From Methylovulum sp. (GTDB taxonomy: Bacteria; Pseudomonadota; Gammaproteobacteria; Methylococcales; Methylomonadaceae), in assembly GCA_028712695.1 (NCBI GenBank), contig JAQTQZ010000014.1, positions 1-64,000 of the forward strand: 64,000 nt of DNA, in the 5' to 3' direction. Position numbers and translations under genes: made by a program. Below the pieces are notes generated by a model that saw nothing but the letters and a program-made list of their open reading frames with translations, did not search any database and had not been told where the DNA came from. Shown here piece by piece: positions 8,706 to 17,790 of the stretch; the stretch's first letter is position 1; every line of letters starts with the position of its first letter.

Positions 8706-9199
8706 TGGTCAAGCCTGTTTTAGTATTCGGTTATGGCAACCTCAGCCGTGGCGATGACGCGCTAGGGCCGTTAGTGCTCGAACATATTAAAGAACACGCA
8801 AAACACGTTTTGCCCGCCGTGGACATGCTATCTGATTTCCAATTGCAAATTGAACACGCCTTGGATTTGGAAAACCGGGAACTGGTTTTGTTTGTTGATG
8901 CTTCGGTTGCCTGTAAAAACGCCTTTGATTTTACCGAGCTCACCCCCGCCAGAGACAAAAGCTACACGACCCACGCGATGAGCCCCGCAGCTGTTTTGGC
9001 GGTCTACCAAGACATTAAAAAACAGCCCCCGCCACCGTGTTTTTTGTTGAGCATCAAAGGGGAAAAGTTTGAATTAGGCGAGGGTTTAAGCGCCAATGCT
9101 GAACAGCATTTGGCTGAAGCGTGTCAGTTTATCGGGGAATTATTAAGTTCTATTGATAGTGGAAAATGGCGGCAAAGCTCCACATCCCCTCAAAATTAG
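8705..9199 (+). CDS. hoxW: Hydrogenase maturation protease (HoxW/HyaD family)
   Basis: Endopeptidase that clips the C-terminal extension of the hydrogenase large subunit after nickel insertion. The start shows the family signature FGYGNLSRGDDALGPLV, whose acidic residue helps read nickel. LFVDASVA holds the second ligand Asp and THAMSPAAVL supplies the conserved His. It has 164 residues, slightly longer than the family core, with a hydrophilic C-terminal tail. The ATG overlaps the hoxH stop by one base (TGATG), so translation is coupled. Its specificity for the upstream HoxH is inferred from position. Confidence 0.88.
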   Translation: MVKPVLVFGYGNLSRGDDALGPLVLEHIKEHAKHVLPAVDMLSDFQLQIEHALDLENRELVLFVDASVACKNAFDFTELTPARDKSYTTHAMSPAAVLAVYQDIKKQPPPPCFLLSIKGEKFELGEGLSANAEQHLAEACQFIGELLSSIDSGKWRQSSTSPQN

Positions 9200-9386
9200 C
9201 TAATTAATTGAACAAAAGCGAGCTACCGCTTTCATCGCATAAATAAAGCCTACTATTATTTTTCAAGGAGGTGTGGGATTGTAGTTTTTGGCTTGAATTA
9301 TTTGAAGCCAGGCAATGAGGTAGCCTAAGAAAGTGTGTTTTAAACGGCCTCTAAGCCAATAGCTAAGAATAAGAAACCGCTATCGA

Positions 9387-10178
9387 TCAAACAATTTTAT
9401 TTTGCAAACTGTAAAAATCAGCCGCTGATTCACCGGTGATATGCTCGACAATCATCGCCCTGCTTTCATTGCTTACGGCATGACGGCTTTTGCCTGCGGT
9501 AGTGACTAGCGGAAGGAAACAAAGCTTCACTTCAATCTTATCCAATGCCAGCATTTTTATTAAGTGCGGAACAAACGCATCATCACCAACAAAAGGCACA
9601 TGTTCTTTGGCAATGCCAACATATTCAATACTTGCCGGTTGGACAGGTGACTTGGTCAATAAGGCGGGCTGAAATAATGACGTATGAAAATTCAACACCT
9701 CATCACCTCTGGTTGTCGTGCCTTCGGGAAAGGCAATGATGTTGCTGTTTTGTTTTAACAACCAAATCATCCTTTCGGCTGTTCCCAAAATGTGCTGCTT
9801 GTCACCGCGCCGGATAAAAATAGTGCCCGCTTGTTGCGCCAAGTAGCCAACGACAGGCCAGCCTAAAATATCGCTTTTGGCAACAAAATAGGCCGGTAAG
9901 AACTGGCCTATAACGATTATATCCAACCAGGAAATATGATTGCTGACAACAAGTGCTGTTTGTTCCGGTAACTCGCCTTCTTTAATGACTTGCAGGTTAA
10001 CTATCGTGCTAAACCAGCATAGCCAGTGTTTTTTTATCCGGTCACGGGTGTTTTTTGCATTATTTGCTGTAGCCAATAGGTTAATTATCGGAAAGACAAT
10101 TGCGGCAATAACCAAACCGTTGATAAACAATAAGGTGATAAGGAGAAGCTTATAGAGCAGTCGTATTTTCGATTTCAT
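9387..10178 (-). CDS. PlsC-family 1-acyl-glycerol-3-phosphate-type acyltransferase (candidate OlsA)
   Basis: Membrane-associated acyltransferase of 263 residues. An N-terminal hydrophobic segment (about 8-38) is followed by the catalytic motif NHISWLD (His81 and Asp86, the HX4D pair) and the acceptor-binding motif FPEGTTTRGDEV (about 152-163). Those motifs place it in the PlsC family. The start codon lies 29 bp inside the preceding acyltransferase gene. Because that neighbour looks like an ornithine N-acyltransferase, this enzyme is likely to be the lyso-ornithine-lipid O-acyltransferase (OlsA). A role in ordinary phosphatidic acid synthesis cannot be excluded. Confidence 0.82.
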   Translation of the reverse strand: MKSKIRLLYKLLLITLLFINGLVIAAIVFPIINLLATANNAKNTRDRIKKHWLCWFSTIVNLQVIKEGELPEQTALVVSNHISWLDIIVIGQFLPAYFVAKSDILGWPVVGYLAQQAGTIFIRRGDKQHILGTAERMIWLLKQNSNIIAFPEGTTTRGDEVLNFHTSLFQPALLTKSPVQPASIEYVGIAKEHVPFVGDDAFVPHLIKMLALDKIEVKLCFLPLVTTAGKSRHAVSNESRAMIVEHITGESAADFYSLQNKIV

Positions 10179-10929
10179 TACTGACCTGGCAATCTCTCAT
10201 ATAGTGTTTACTGTAACGTTCTTGCAATTGATCCAGCGGCAATAACACAAACAAATCCATGCAATTAAAATCCTCATCCCAACAAGGCTCGCCGCAAATT
10301 ACGGCACCGAAGCGCAAATAGGCTTTAAGCAACGGCGGAATGCCGGATTCATCGCGCCCACAACGCAACTCTTTGGGTACGGGAATGCTGGGCGTCACTT
10401 GTAATGAGGAGGGGGCAATATTTTTTGCATCAATGTTTCGGTACACCGCATCGACTGCAAAGCCGCTAGGCCCCGGCGTAATGCTGGCACAACCAAGCAG
10501 ATAATTGAACCGGCCTTTCAATGCGTATTCAACCAATGCCGACCACAAAGTGGTTAAAACTGCGCCACCGCGATAATCAGGATCGACACAGGTACGGCCA
10601 ATTTCTAAAAAACGGCCTGGCAAATTCAATACCTGATCCAAGTTAAACTCGCTCTGGGAATAAAAACGGCCTAATCGCTTAGCCTGTTCCTCAGTTAATA
10701 GGCGCGTGTAACCAACAATTTTTTCATTAAAATTGTCGTAGACAACCAAATGATCGCAGTAGCTGTCCACGTCATCATAATCCAATTCTTCAGCGTCGGT
10801 TTTGAGTTTTGCCCCCATTTCTGTAGCGAAGACCCGATAACGCAAAACTTGGGCTTCCTTGATCAAGGTTTCTGAATCTGCAATAAAGCACTCTAATCGC
10901 TTAGCTGGCTTGATTTGTATATTGTTCAT
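10150..10929 (-). CDS. olsB: GNAT-fold acyltransferase, probable L-ornithine N-alpha-acyltransferase (OlsB-like)
   Basis: A 259-residue protein of the acyl-ACP-dependent GNAT family often annotated as hemolysin-like. Markers are AQVLRYRVFATEMGAK near the N-terminus, the SYCDHLVVYD segment, LEIGRTCVDPDYRGG (acyl carrier site) and the region YLLGCASITPG. The C-terminal part FGAVICGEPCWDEDFNCMDL is typical of the OlsB group. OlsB joins a 3-hydroxy fatty acid to ornithine, the first step of ornithine lipids, which are made independently of phosphate. The PlsC-like gene overlaps its end by 29 bp, as expected for an olsBA operon. The exact substrate is inference. Confidence 0.72.
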   Translation of the reverse strand: MNNIQIKPAKRLECFIADSETLIKEAQVLRYRVFATEMGAKLKTDAEELDYDDVDSYCDHLVVYDNFNEKIVGYTRLLTEEQAKRLGRFYSQSEFNLDQVLNLPGRFLEIGRTCVDPDYRGGAVLTTLWSALVEYALKGRFNYLLGCASITPGPSGFAVDAVYRNIDAKNIAPSSLQVTPSIPVPKELRCGRDESGIPPLLKAYLRFGAVICGEPCWDEDFNCMDLFVLLPLDQLQERYSKHYMRDCQVSNEIENTTAL

Positions 10930-11160
10930 AAAAATCCATTGGTTCTAAATAAATAGCCAGTTACGATAATCAATAAAGGTGTCATTTTCATGACAGCTAT
11001 ATGAACATAAAATGACAGGATAATTAAAATTAAATGACACTTTTTTACTGTGCCAGGCGTAAATATCGGGCAAACCTTTTTCAGATTTGGTTTGGTGCCG
11101 ACCAGTAGCCGAATACAGTATAATACAGCGCAATAGCCACATTCCTCTTGCGCCCATTAA

Positions 11161-11652
<492 letters not shown>

Positions 11653-11658
11653 GAGTAA

Positions 11659-11904
<246 letters not shown>

Positions 11905-11926
11905 CCATCCCATCGGCTGCTTCAGC

Positions 11927-12703
11927 CTATCCCCCTACTTGTAACCAGCCCAAACTGTCTGCTGTCGTCCCCACGGGGTTATATTCCGCCCCTAACCAAC
12001 CCGAATAGCCTGATTGTCGGATGCCCAAAAAGAGCTGGGTAAAATCGATCTGTCCCGTGCCAGGTTGCCCACGACCAGGACAATCGGCAAACTGGATATG
12101 GCCGATTTTATCGGCATGTTGGCCAATGAATTGGCCAACATGCTCGCCCATCCTGACGTTGTGGTAAATATCATACTGCATATACAAATTAGCGTGCTTA
12201 AGCTCAGCTAAAACGTCTAGCATCTGCCGTCCGTTTTGGATGATAAATCCGGGCATATCGTAGGTGTTAATCGCTTCGAAAACCGTCTTAATACCTAAAG
12301 GCGCAAAGGCGTCGGCGGCATAAAGCAGGTTTTCCTTAAACATTGCCAGATAAGCGGGGAATTGGGTATTATCAAAACAACGCCCCGGCAAGACGTTGAC
12401 CGCATCGGGTTTTAGCAGCTTTGCATAGTCTAGCGCCTGCGCCACAGCTTGCTTGAATTGTCCGCGCTTTTCCGGCACGCAGGCCAATCCATCGCCACCT
12501 TGCAATAAGTCATCGGCGGCAACATTAAACAACACCAGTTTGAGCTGCTGCCCATCCAGCTCGCGTTTAATGACGCTTGCATCCAGAACATAAGGGAATT
12601 GGATTTCAACGCCATTAAAGCCAGCCTGCTTAGCGGCCTTAAAACGGTCAATCAATTCAATTTCAGTAAATAGCAGACTGATGTTAGCGGAAAATTTAAG
12701 CAT
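11927..12703 (-). CDS. hyi: Hydroxypyruvate isomerase
   Basis: TIM-barrel isomerase (258 residues) converting hydroxypyruvate to tartronate semialdehyde. Recognised by the N-terminal MLKFSANISLLFTE and GFNGVEIQFPY, the metal-site strand FEAINTYDMPGFI, the QYDIYH segment and GHIQFADCPGRGQPGTGQID. These are the hallmarks of Hyi/OtnI enzymes. It lies 17 bp downstream of the tartronate semialdehyde reductase gene, so the pair would channel hydroxypyruvate to glycerate. No glyoxylate carboligase is adjacent, so hydroxypyruvate from the serine pathway, rather than glyoxylate, may be the source (inference). Confidence 0.88.
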   Translation of the reverse strand: MLKFSANISLLFTEIELIDRFKAAKQAGFNGVEIQFPYVLDASVIKRELDGQQLKLVLFNVAADDLLQGGDGLACVPEKRGQFKQAVAQALDYAKLLKPDAVNVLPGRCFDNTQFPAYLAMFKENLLYAADAFAPLGIKTVFEAINTYDMPGFIIQNGRQMLDVLAELKHANLYMQYDIYHNVRMGEHVGQFIGQHADKIGHIQFADCPGRGQPGTGQIDFTQLFLGIRQSGYSGWLGAEYNPVGTTADSLGWLQVGG

Positions 12704-12720
12704 ATTTTTAACTTATTGTT

Positions 12721-13620
12721 TTATTTAGCAATCAAGGTTTTTGCAAACAACTTAACCAACGTGGCGGGATCCTGGTCCAGATAACCGTGGCTGCCGTGCA
12801 ATTGCATCAACTGCGCCGCCAAGCCGGACATTGGGATGGCTTGGCCTTGTTGGCCTGCCAAATCAACCGCCATGGACAAGTCTTTCAGCAAGGTTTTAAC
12901 ACGCCATTTAACCGGCTCAAATGTTTCGGCCGCCATTTGCGGGGCGACTATTTGCAAAGGTTTGGAATCGGCAAACCCGCCTGCCAACGCAACGGGGATT
13001 TGTTCCGAATTAACACCCGCTTGCCGCGCCAAGGCCATCATTTCGGCAATCACCAACACGTTGCAACTGACAATCATCTGGTTGCAGATTTTGGTTATCT
13101 GCCCGCTGCCGACCTCACCCATGTGCGTCAACTGCTGATAAAGCGGTGCCAGCACATGGCGGGCAACAGCTATATGCCCGACAGCCCCACCCGCCATAAT
13201 TGCTAAGGTACCCTGCTCCGCGCCAGCCACGCCCCCAGAAACCGGCGCATCGACCCAGCCCATACCGCAGCCTTCAAGCAAGCTTGCGGCTAACTGGCGG
13301 GTGTTGTCAGGATGGATGCTGGACAAGTCAATCAGCAGCTTGTCGGCTGAACCATTGGCTAAAATACCATCATGCACGACGGTTTCCACCGCCGCCGTAT
13401 CCGCCAAACAGACAAGCAGCACGTCGGACGCTTTGGTTACATCGGCAACCGTGGCGCAAGCGATGGCGCCGGCCGCAGTGACAGGTTTTAATTTTTCCGG
13501 ACTGCGGTTCCAAACGTTGACACGAAACCCAGCCGCCAACAACCGTAAAACCATCGGCTTACCCATCAAACCGATTCCGATAAAACCCAGCACGGGTTTA
13601 CTGTCTGACATATCACTCAC
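12721..13620 (-). CDS. glxR: 2-hydroxy-3-oxopropionate (tartronate semialdehyde) reductase
   Basis: Member of the beta-hydroxyacid dehydrogenase family, 299 residues, expected to reduce tartronate semialdehyde to D-glycerate with NAD(P)H. The Rossmann start is LGFIGIGLMGKPMVLRLL. The substrate motif is DAPVSGGVAGAEQGTLAI and the catalytic lysine segment is GQITKICNQMIVSCN. The family also contains 3-hydroxyisobutyrate dehydrogenases; the hydroxypyruvate isomerase neighbour favours tartronate semialdehyde. Its start overlaps the end of the upstream permease gene by 8 bp. Confidence 0.85.
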   Translation of the reverse strand: MSDMSDSKPVLGFIGIGLMGKPMVLRLLAAGFRVNVWNRSPEKLKPVTAAGAIACATVADVTKASDVLLVCLADTAAVETVVHDGILANGSADKLLIDLSSIHPDNTRQLAASLLEGCGMGWVDAPVSGGVAGAEQGTLAIMAGGAVGHIAVARHVLAPLYQQLTHMGEVGSGQITKICNQMIVSCNVLVIAEMMALARQAGVNSEQIPVALAGGFADSKPLQIVAPQMAAETFEPVKWRVKTLLKDLSMAVDLAGQQGQAIPMSGLAAQLMQLHGSHGYLDQDPATLVKLFAKTLIAK

Positions 13621-14674
13621 CCTCTTGTTGCTGCATTAACCAGGCCCGCCACACCGCCAGCAAAACTGACAATATCACCGGCCCCAAAAACAGGCCAATC
13701 ACGCCAAACGCTGACAGCCCACCAAACACCCCAAACATAACGACCAAAAAAGGGACTTGACTAGCACCGCTAATGACTATCGGACGAATGACATTGTCAA
13801 CGGTGCTGATCGCCAAAAAACCCCACAACAATAAACCCACACCAGGCCAAATCTGCCCCGAGGCCAGCAGCATAATGGCAATAGACAACCATACCACCAT
13901 CGCCCCCATTGGGATTAATGCCAATAACGCCGTTATCGTAGCGAACAACACGGGGGCTTGCACGCCCGCGACAGCGTACCCAAATCCGGCGATTATGCCC
14001 TGCCCAAGAGCCGCCAGCACGATGCCGTACACCACCGCACGAGTGGTGTCCCCCGCCGCTTGCAAATAAACCTGCTGATATTCGCCGAGAAAATGAATCA
14101 GCCCTTGTTGCAGTTGCCGGATAATATCCTTGCCATCGCGAAAACAGAAAAACACCGTGACCAACACAAAGCCTAAATTCATGACATAACGGCCAACACC
14201 GCCAATAAACTGGGCAAATTGTCCCAACCACTGCTTTGCCCAGTCGATCAATTGCTTGGTCATACCCATGCGGTCGTCATTTATACGATCCAGCCACTCC
14301 TGCAGATAATGGCCTAACCAAGGAATACGGCTAATCACACCCGGTAACTCATAGTGATCCTTGGACAAAGTCGCCGCCAAAGCCTGATAAGCCAGCTTGA
14401 TTTCATTTTGTAGCATGGCAACCAGCCAATACAGCGTCAGGGTGATTGTTGCAGCAATTATGGCGGTCATCACGGCGGCGCTGAGCGTGGCCTTCCCGTT
14501 AAGCCGACGCCTCAACCACTGATAAGGCGGCCACGCCGTGTAGGCAATAATGAAAGCCCATGCCAAAGTAAGCAAAAACTCCTGAAGGATCAGGTAACTC
14601 AATAACAATAGCCCGGTTAAAAAAACCGCTGGAATTAGCCATTGTTTGGGCATTTTAGTTGTGTGATTATTCAT
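13613..14674 (-). CDS. AI-2E/PerM-family membrane permease
   Basis: Polytopic inner-membrane protein with about seven or eight hydrophobic segments, the DUF20/AI-2E transporter family (PerM, YdiK, TqsA). Characteristic pieces are the N-terminal LSYLILQEFLLTLAWAFIIA hairpin, AALGQGIIAGFGYAVAGV, ITALLALIPMGAMVVW and the C-terminal GVIGLFLGPVILSVLLAVW. The TTG at 14701 in frame is possible, but the ATG at 14674 is preferred as the start because the protein then begins with a short polar head before the first membrane span. The transported substrate is unknown. It heads the permease-glxR-hyi operon. Confidence 0.85.
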   Translation of the reverse strand: MNNHTTKMPKQWLIPAVFLTGLLLLSYLILQEFLLTLAWAFIIAYTAWPPYQWLRRRLNGKATLSAAVMTAIIAATITLTLYWLVAMLQNEIKLAYQALAATLSKDHYELPGVISRIPWLGHYLQEWLDRINDDRMGMTKQLIDWAKQWLGQFAQFIGGVGRYVMNLGFVLVTVFFCFRDGKDIIRQLQQGLIHFLGEYQQVYLQAAGDTTRAVVYGIVLAALGQGIIAGFGYAVAGVQAPVLFATITALLALIPMGAMVVWLSIAIMLLASGQIWPGVGLLLWGFLAISTVDNVIRPIVISGASQVPFLVVMFGVFGGLSAFGVIGLFLGPVILSVLLAVWRAWLMQQQEGE

Positions 14675-14837
14675 AGTTATTAGCCCCAATACATCTGACA
14701 ATTGAATTTACAAACAAGATACCTTTAATAAAATTAAGGTCATACCCTTCCTGACTAGACACCACGGCAATTAATCGTCTGTGCTACTATTTAGATAGCA
14801 GTCACTTTCTCATAACAACATACAACGTAACAAATCC

Positions 14838-16355
14838 ATGACCAAGATTAGCTGTCTTTGCACCAATAAACTGCCTGTGTCCATACTAGGCCCACTTGCC
14901 CTTGTTATGCTTGCCGGTTGCGCCAGCACGCCTTCCCACGCCCAGAAAAGCCGGTTAGAGCAACTTGAACATATTATTGTCATTTATGCTGAAAACCGCA
15001 GCTTCGACAACCTTTACGGTTTGTTTCCAGGCGCTAACGGCATTAATAAGGCGACGCCTGGGCAATACACTCAATTGGATCACGATGGCAAGGCATTCAT
15101 CACGCTGCCGCCAATTCCGGCAAGCAAAGACGGGCGGATTCCTGCGATCACCGCGAAACTGCCCAATCGGCCATTCCGGATAGACCAGCCCCCGGTCAGC
15201 CTGCCCGCTTCGGCACCATCGCGTGATTTGGTGCATCGCTATTACCAGAATATTGAGCAAATTAACGGCGGCAAAAATAACCATTTCGCCGCCATGTCCG
15301 ACGCGGGTGGTTTGGTGATGGGCTATTACGATGGCTCAAAATTGCCGCTGTGGCAATGGGCGCAGGACTACGTGCTCGCCGATAACTTTTTTATGGGCGC
15401 GTTTGGCGGCTCGTACCTCAACCATCAGTGGCTGGTCTGCGCCTGTACGCCGCAAGACATTACCGGGCAAGACAAATTACGCGCCCAGCTTGACAACAAT
15501 GGCAAGCTAAAACGCAAACCCGAATCCCCCGCCTCCGCCATGCAAGGCCCGCCCTTGTTGTATGATGGCGCACTGACGCCCGACGGCTATTCGGTCAATA
15601 CCCAACAGCCGCCCTACCAACCTTCAGGCATTGCGCCCGCTGCCAGCGGTGACGCCCGCTTTGCCGACTCCGCACTGCGCCCATTGCCACCCCAAACCAC
15701 CAAGACTATAGGCGACACGCTATCCGCCAAAGGCGTCTCTTGGGCTTGGTATGCAGGCGGCTGGAACGCCGCGCTCGCTGACGGCATACAAGCACCAGAC
15801 CACACCCGTAGCGTCATTTATAACCATCACGAAGGCGCTGTCAATTTTCAGGCCCACCATCAGCCTTTTAATTATTACGCCCATTTTGCACCCGGCACCA
15901 ATGAACGTGCTTTGCATTTAAAGGATGGTGATGATTTTGTCAATGCCATCAGCAATGGCACATTGCCACAAGTTGCCTTTTACAAACCCACCGGCCATTT
16001 AAACGAGCATCCCGGCTATACCGATGTGCTATCCGGTGACCAACATATCGCCAGCCTCATCGAACGCATCCGCCAAAGCCCGCTGTGGCCCACCACGGCG
16101 ATTATCGTCACTTACGATGAAAACGGCGGCTTTTGGGATCATGCCGCCCCACCCAAAGGCGACCGCTGGGGGCCAGGCACCCGCATTCCGGCGCTTATCA
16201 TTTCGCCTTTCGCCAAGCGCGGTTTCGTTGACCACACCGCTTACGACACGACCTCAATCATCAAACTCATCACCCGCCGCTTTGCTTTGGAGCCATTGCC
16301 TGGGGTTCGTGAAAACGCGGGCGATTTGCTGAATGCGTTTGCTTTTAGGCAATGA
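14838..16355 (+). CDS. Lipoprotein phosphoesterase (phospholipase C/acid phosphatase AcpA family)
   Basis: A 505-residue exported hydrolase. The N-terminus is a lipoprotein signal with lipobox LAGC (about residues 25-28). The phosphoesterase family (PF04185) is shown by HIIVIYAENRSFDNLYGLFP (metal-binding Glu-Asn), HRYYQNIEQINGGKNNHFA, MGAFGGSYLNHQWLVCAC, IIVTYDENGGFWDHAAPP and WGPGTRIPALIISPFAKRG. These enzymes cleave phosphate mono- or diesters; the AcpA-type acid phosphatase is closest by the lack of a C-terminal DUF756 extension. It probably acts in the periplasm or at the outer membrane. It is divergent from the permease operon. Confidence 0.85.
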   Translation: MTKISCLCTNKLPVSILGPLALVMLAGCASTPSHAQKSRLEQLEHIIVIYAENRSFDNLYGLFPGANGINKATPGQYTQLDHDGKAFITLPPIPASKDGRIPAITAKLPNRPFRIDQPPVSLPASAPSRDLVHRYYQNIEQINGGKNNHFAAMSDAGGLVMGYYDGSKLPLWQWAQDYVLADNFFMGAFGGSYLNHQWLVCACTPQDITGQDKLRAQLDNNGKLKRKPESPASAMQGPPLLYDGALTPDGYSVNTQQPPYQPSGIAPAASGDARFADSALRPLPPQTTKTIGDTLSAKGVSWAWYAGGWNAALADGIQAPDHTRSVIYNHHEGAVNFQAHHQPFNYYAHFAPGTNERALHLKDGDDFVNAISNGTLPQVAFYKPTGHLNEHPGYTDVLSGDQHIASLIERIRQSPLWPTTAIIVTYDENGGFWDHAAPPKGDRWGPGTRIPALIISPFAKRGFVDHTAYDTTSIIKLITRRFALEPLPGVRENAGDLLNAFAFRQ

Positions 16356-16435
16356 ACAAAAGGAGCCAATAGGCCGGGCGTTTTTCCGTCCCCACCATTT
16401 CCACAATATCCCGCGATATGGCAAAACGATGACCA

Positions 16436-16464
16436 TTGGAGTGCAGGCATGTCTTGCACTCCAA
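16436..16464. repeat. Short palindrome in the intergenic gap
   Basis: TTGGAGTGCA and TGCACTCCAA form a perfect 10-bp inverted repeat around a 9-base loop. It lies between the phosphoesterase and RNase T genes with no T-run, so it looks like a REP-type dispersed palindrome more than a terminator. Confidence 0.55.
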
Positions 16465-16602
16465 GCCACGACGCTTTTCAGAAATCCTGAGGGTTATGCC
16501 ATGCCACCTTACATTGGCAATCTTGATGCTTTTTGCGTTTTATTACCCGCCAAGTTGGCGTAACATGGCCTATATCTTCATCTTTAGGACAAAACGTACA
16601 CA

Positions 16603-17241
16603 ATGGACACACCTGCAATACCGTTGGACAAACGCTTTAGAGGTTATCTTCCTGTTGTTATTGACATAGAAACCGCCGGATTTAACCCAAAAAAACATGC
16701 TTTACTGGAAATTGCCGCCGTTATTGTCGAGCTGGACAGCAACGGCAATCTAGGAATCACCGAACGGTATTCCACCCACGTTATCCCGTTTAAAAATGCC
16801 GAGCTGGATGAAGCCGCGCTTAAATTTAATGGCATCGATCCTTTTCATCCTTTTCGCATGGCTATTGCAGAAAAAGACGCGCTAGCGATGTTGTTCAAGC
16901 CCATCAAACAGGCCCTTAAACGCAATAACTGCACACGGGCCATTTTGGTTGGACACAATCCGGCTTTTGACATTGCCTTTTTGAATGCGGCAATTACCCG
17001 CGCCCAAATCAAGCGCAGCCCTTTCCACCCGTTCAGCACCTTTGATACCGCAACGCTGGGCGGCCTTGCCTATCAACAGACAGTGCTGGCAAAAATTGCC
17101 CAAACTGCCGGGCTGGAATGGGATAATGAGAAAGCGCATTCGGCTTTATATGACGCCGAAAAAACGGCTGAATTGTTTTGTATGATTGTTAACCGCTGGA
17201 AGCAGTTAGAGGCGCTGGACTTACGGGAAGACCCGTGCTGA
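16603..17241 (+). CDS. rnt: Ribonuclease T
   Basis: DEDD-type 3'-5' exoribonuclease that trims tRNA and other stable RNA 3' ends. Asp21 and Glu23 lie in VVIDIETAGFNPKKHALLEI. The middle acidic motif is LVGHNPAFDIAFLN and the last is EKAHSALYDAEKTAELF (DEDDh histidine and Asp). RGYLPVVIDIETAGF and HPFSTFDTATLGGLA are typical of RNase T rather than DNA polymerase III epsilon. The 212-residue length fits. The start MDTPAIPLDKRFRGYLP matches the usual short lead. It faces the glutaredoxin gene. Confidence 0.95.
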   Translation: MDTPAIPLDKRFRGYLPVVIDIETAGFNPKKHALLEIAAVIVELDSNGNLGITERYSTHVIPFKNAELDEAALKFNGIDPFHPFRMAIAEKDALAMLFKPIKQALKRNNCTRAILVGHNPAFDIAFLNAAITRAQIKRSPFHPFSTFDTATLGGLAYQQTVLAKIAQTAGLEWDNEKAHSALYDAEKTAELFCMIVNRWKQLEALDLREDPC

Positions 17242-17295
17242 GTGCAGGCCGGCATACCTTAGAGGCATCCCTGCCTACTATCAAGACTTAAGCGA

Positions 17296-17619
17296 TTATG
17301 CTGCGATACCGCCGACAGCAGCCAGCATAGTGACTAGCTCGCCTTTTTTATACAAGTCGATCACGATGTCGCAACCACCAACAAGTTCACCGTTAATATA
17401 AAGTTGCGGAAACGTTGGCCAGTTTGAATACTCTTTCAATGCTTCACGCAATTCAGGGTCTTCAAAAATATTGACGTACATGTATTTTGCTTGGCAAAGA
17501 TCCAATAGCTGCACGGTTTGCCCTGAAAACCCACATTGCGGGAAATCAGGCGAGCCTTTCATATATAAAACAACTGGATTATTTCCAATCTGATCTTTAA
17601 TTCGTTCTATCACACTCAT
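17296..17619 (-). CDS. grxD: Grx4-type monothiol glutaredoxin
   Basis: Fe-S cluster carrier/monothiol glutaredoxin. The active site is CGFS at Cys29, with the family segments NPVVLYMKGSPDFPQCGFSG, NWPTFPQLYINGELVGGCDI and a C-terminal Ala/Gly tail. An in-frame GTG extends the frame by four codons to 17631, but the ATG at 17619 is 5-6 bases behind GGTGAG and gives the standard length of about 107 residues. It is convergent with RNase T. Confidence 0.95.
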   Translation of the reverse strand: MSVIERIKDQIGNNPVVLYMKGSPDFPQCGFSGQTVQLLDLCQAKYMYVNIFEDPELREALKEYSNWPTFPQLYINGELVGGCDIVIDLYKKGELVTMLAAVGGIAA

Positions 17620-17790
17620 AACACTCACCACTCAATAAATAAAATCCTACCGATTCTATCAACTTTACCTTTGTTAAAAAAGCAAATCTTAACGCCCCAA
17701 ACTTGCCTCGCATGGGTTTGAAACTTATAATCGAACATTTTTTTATCAACATAGCCACTGTTGCCAACTTATCTTTGCCAGACTGACTTT

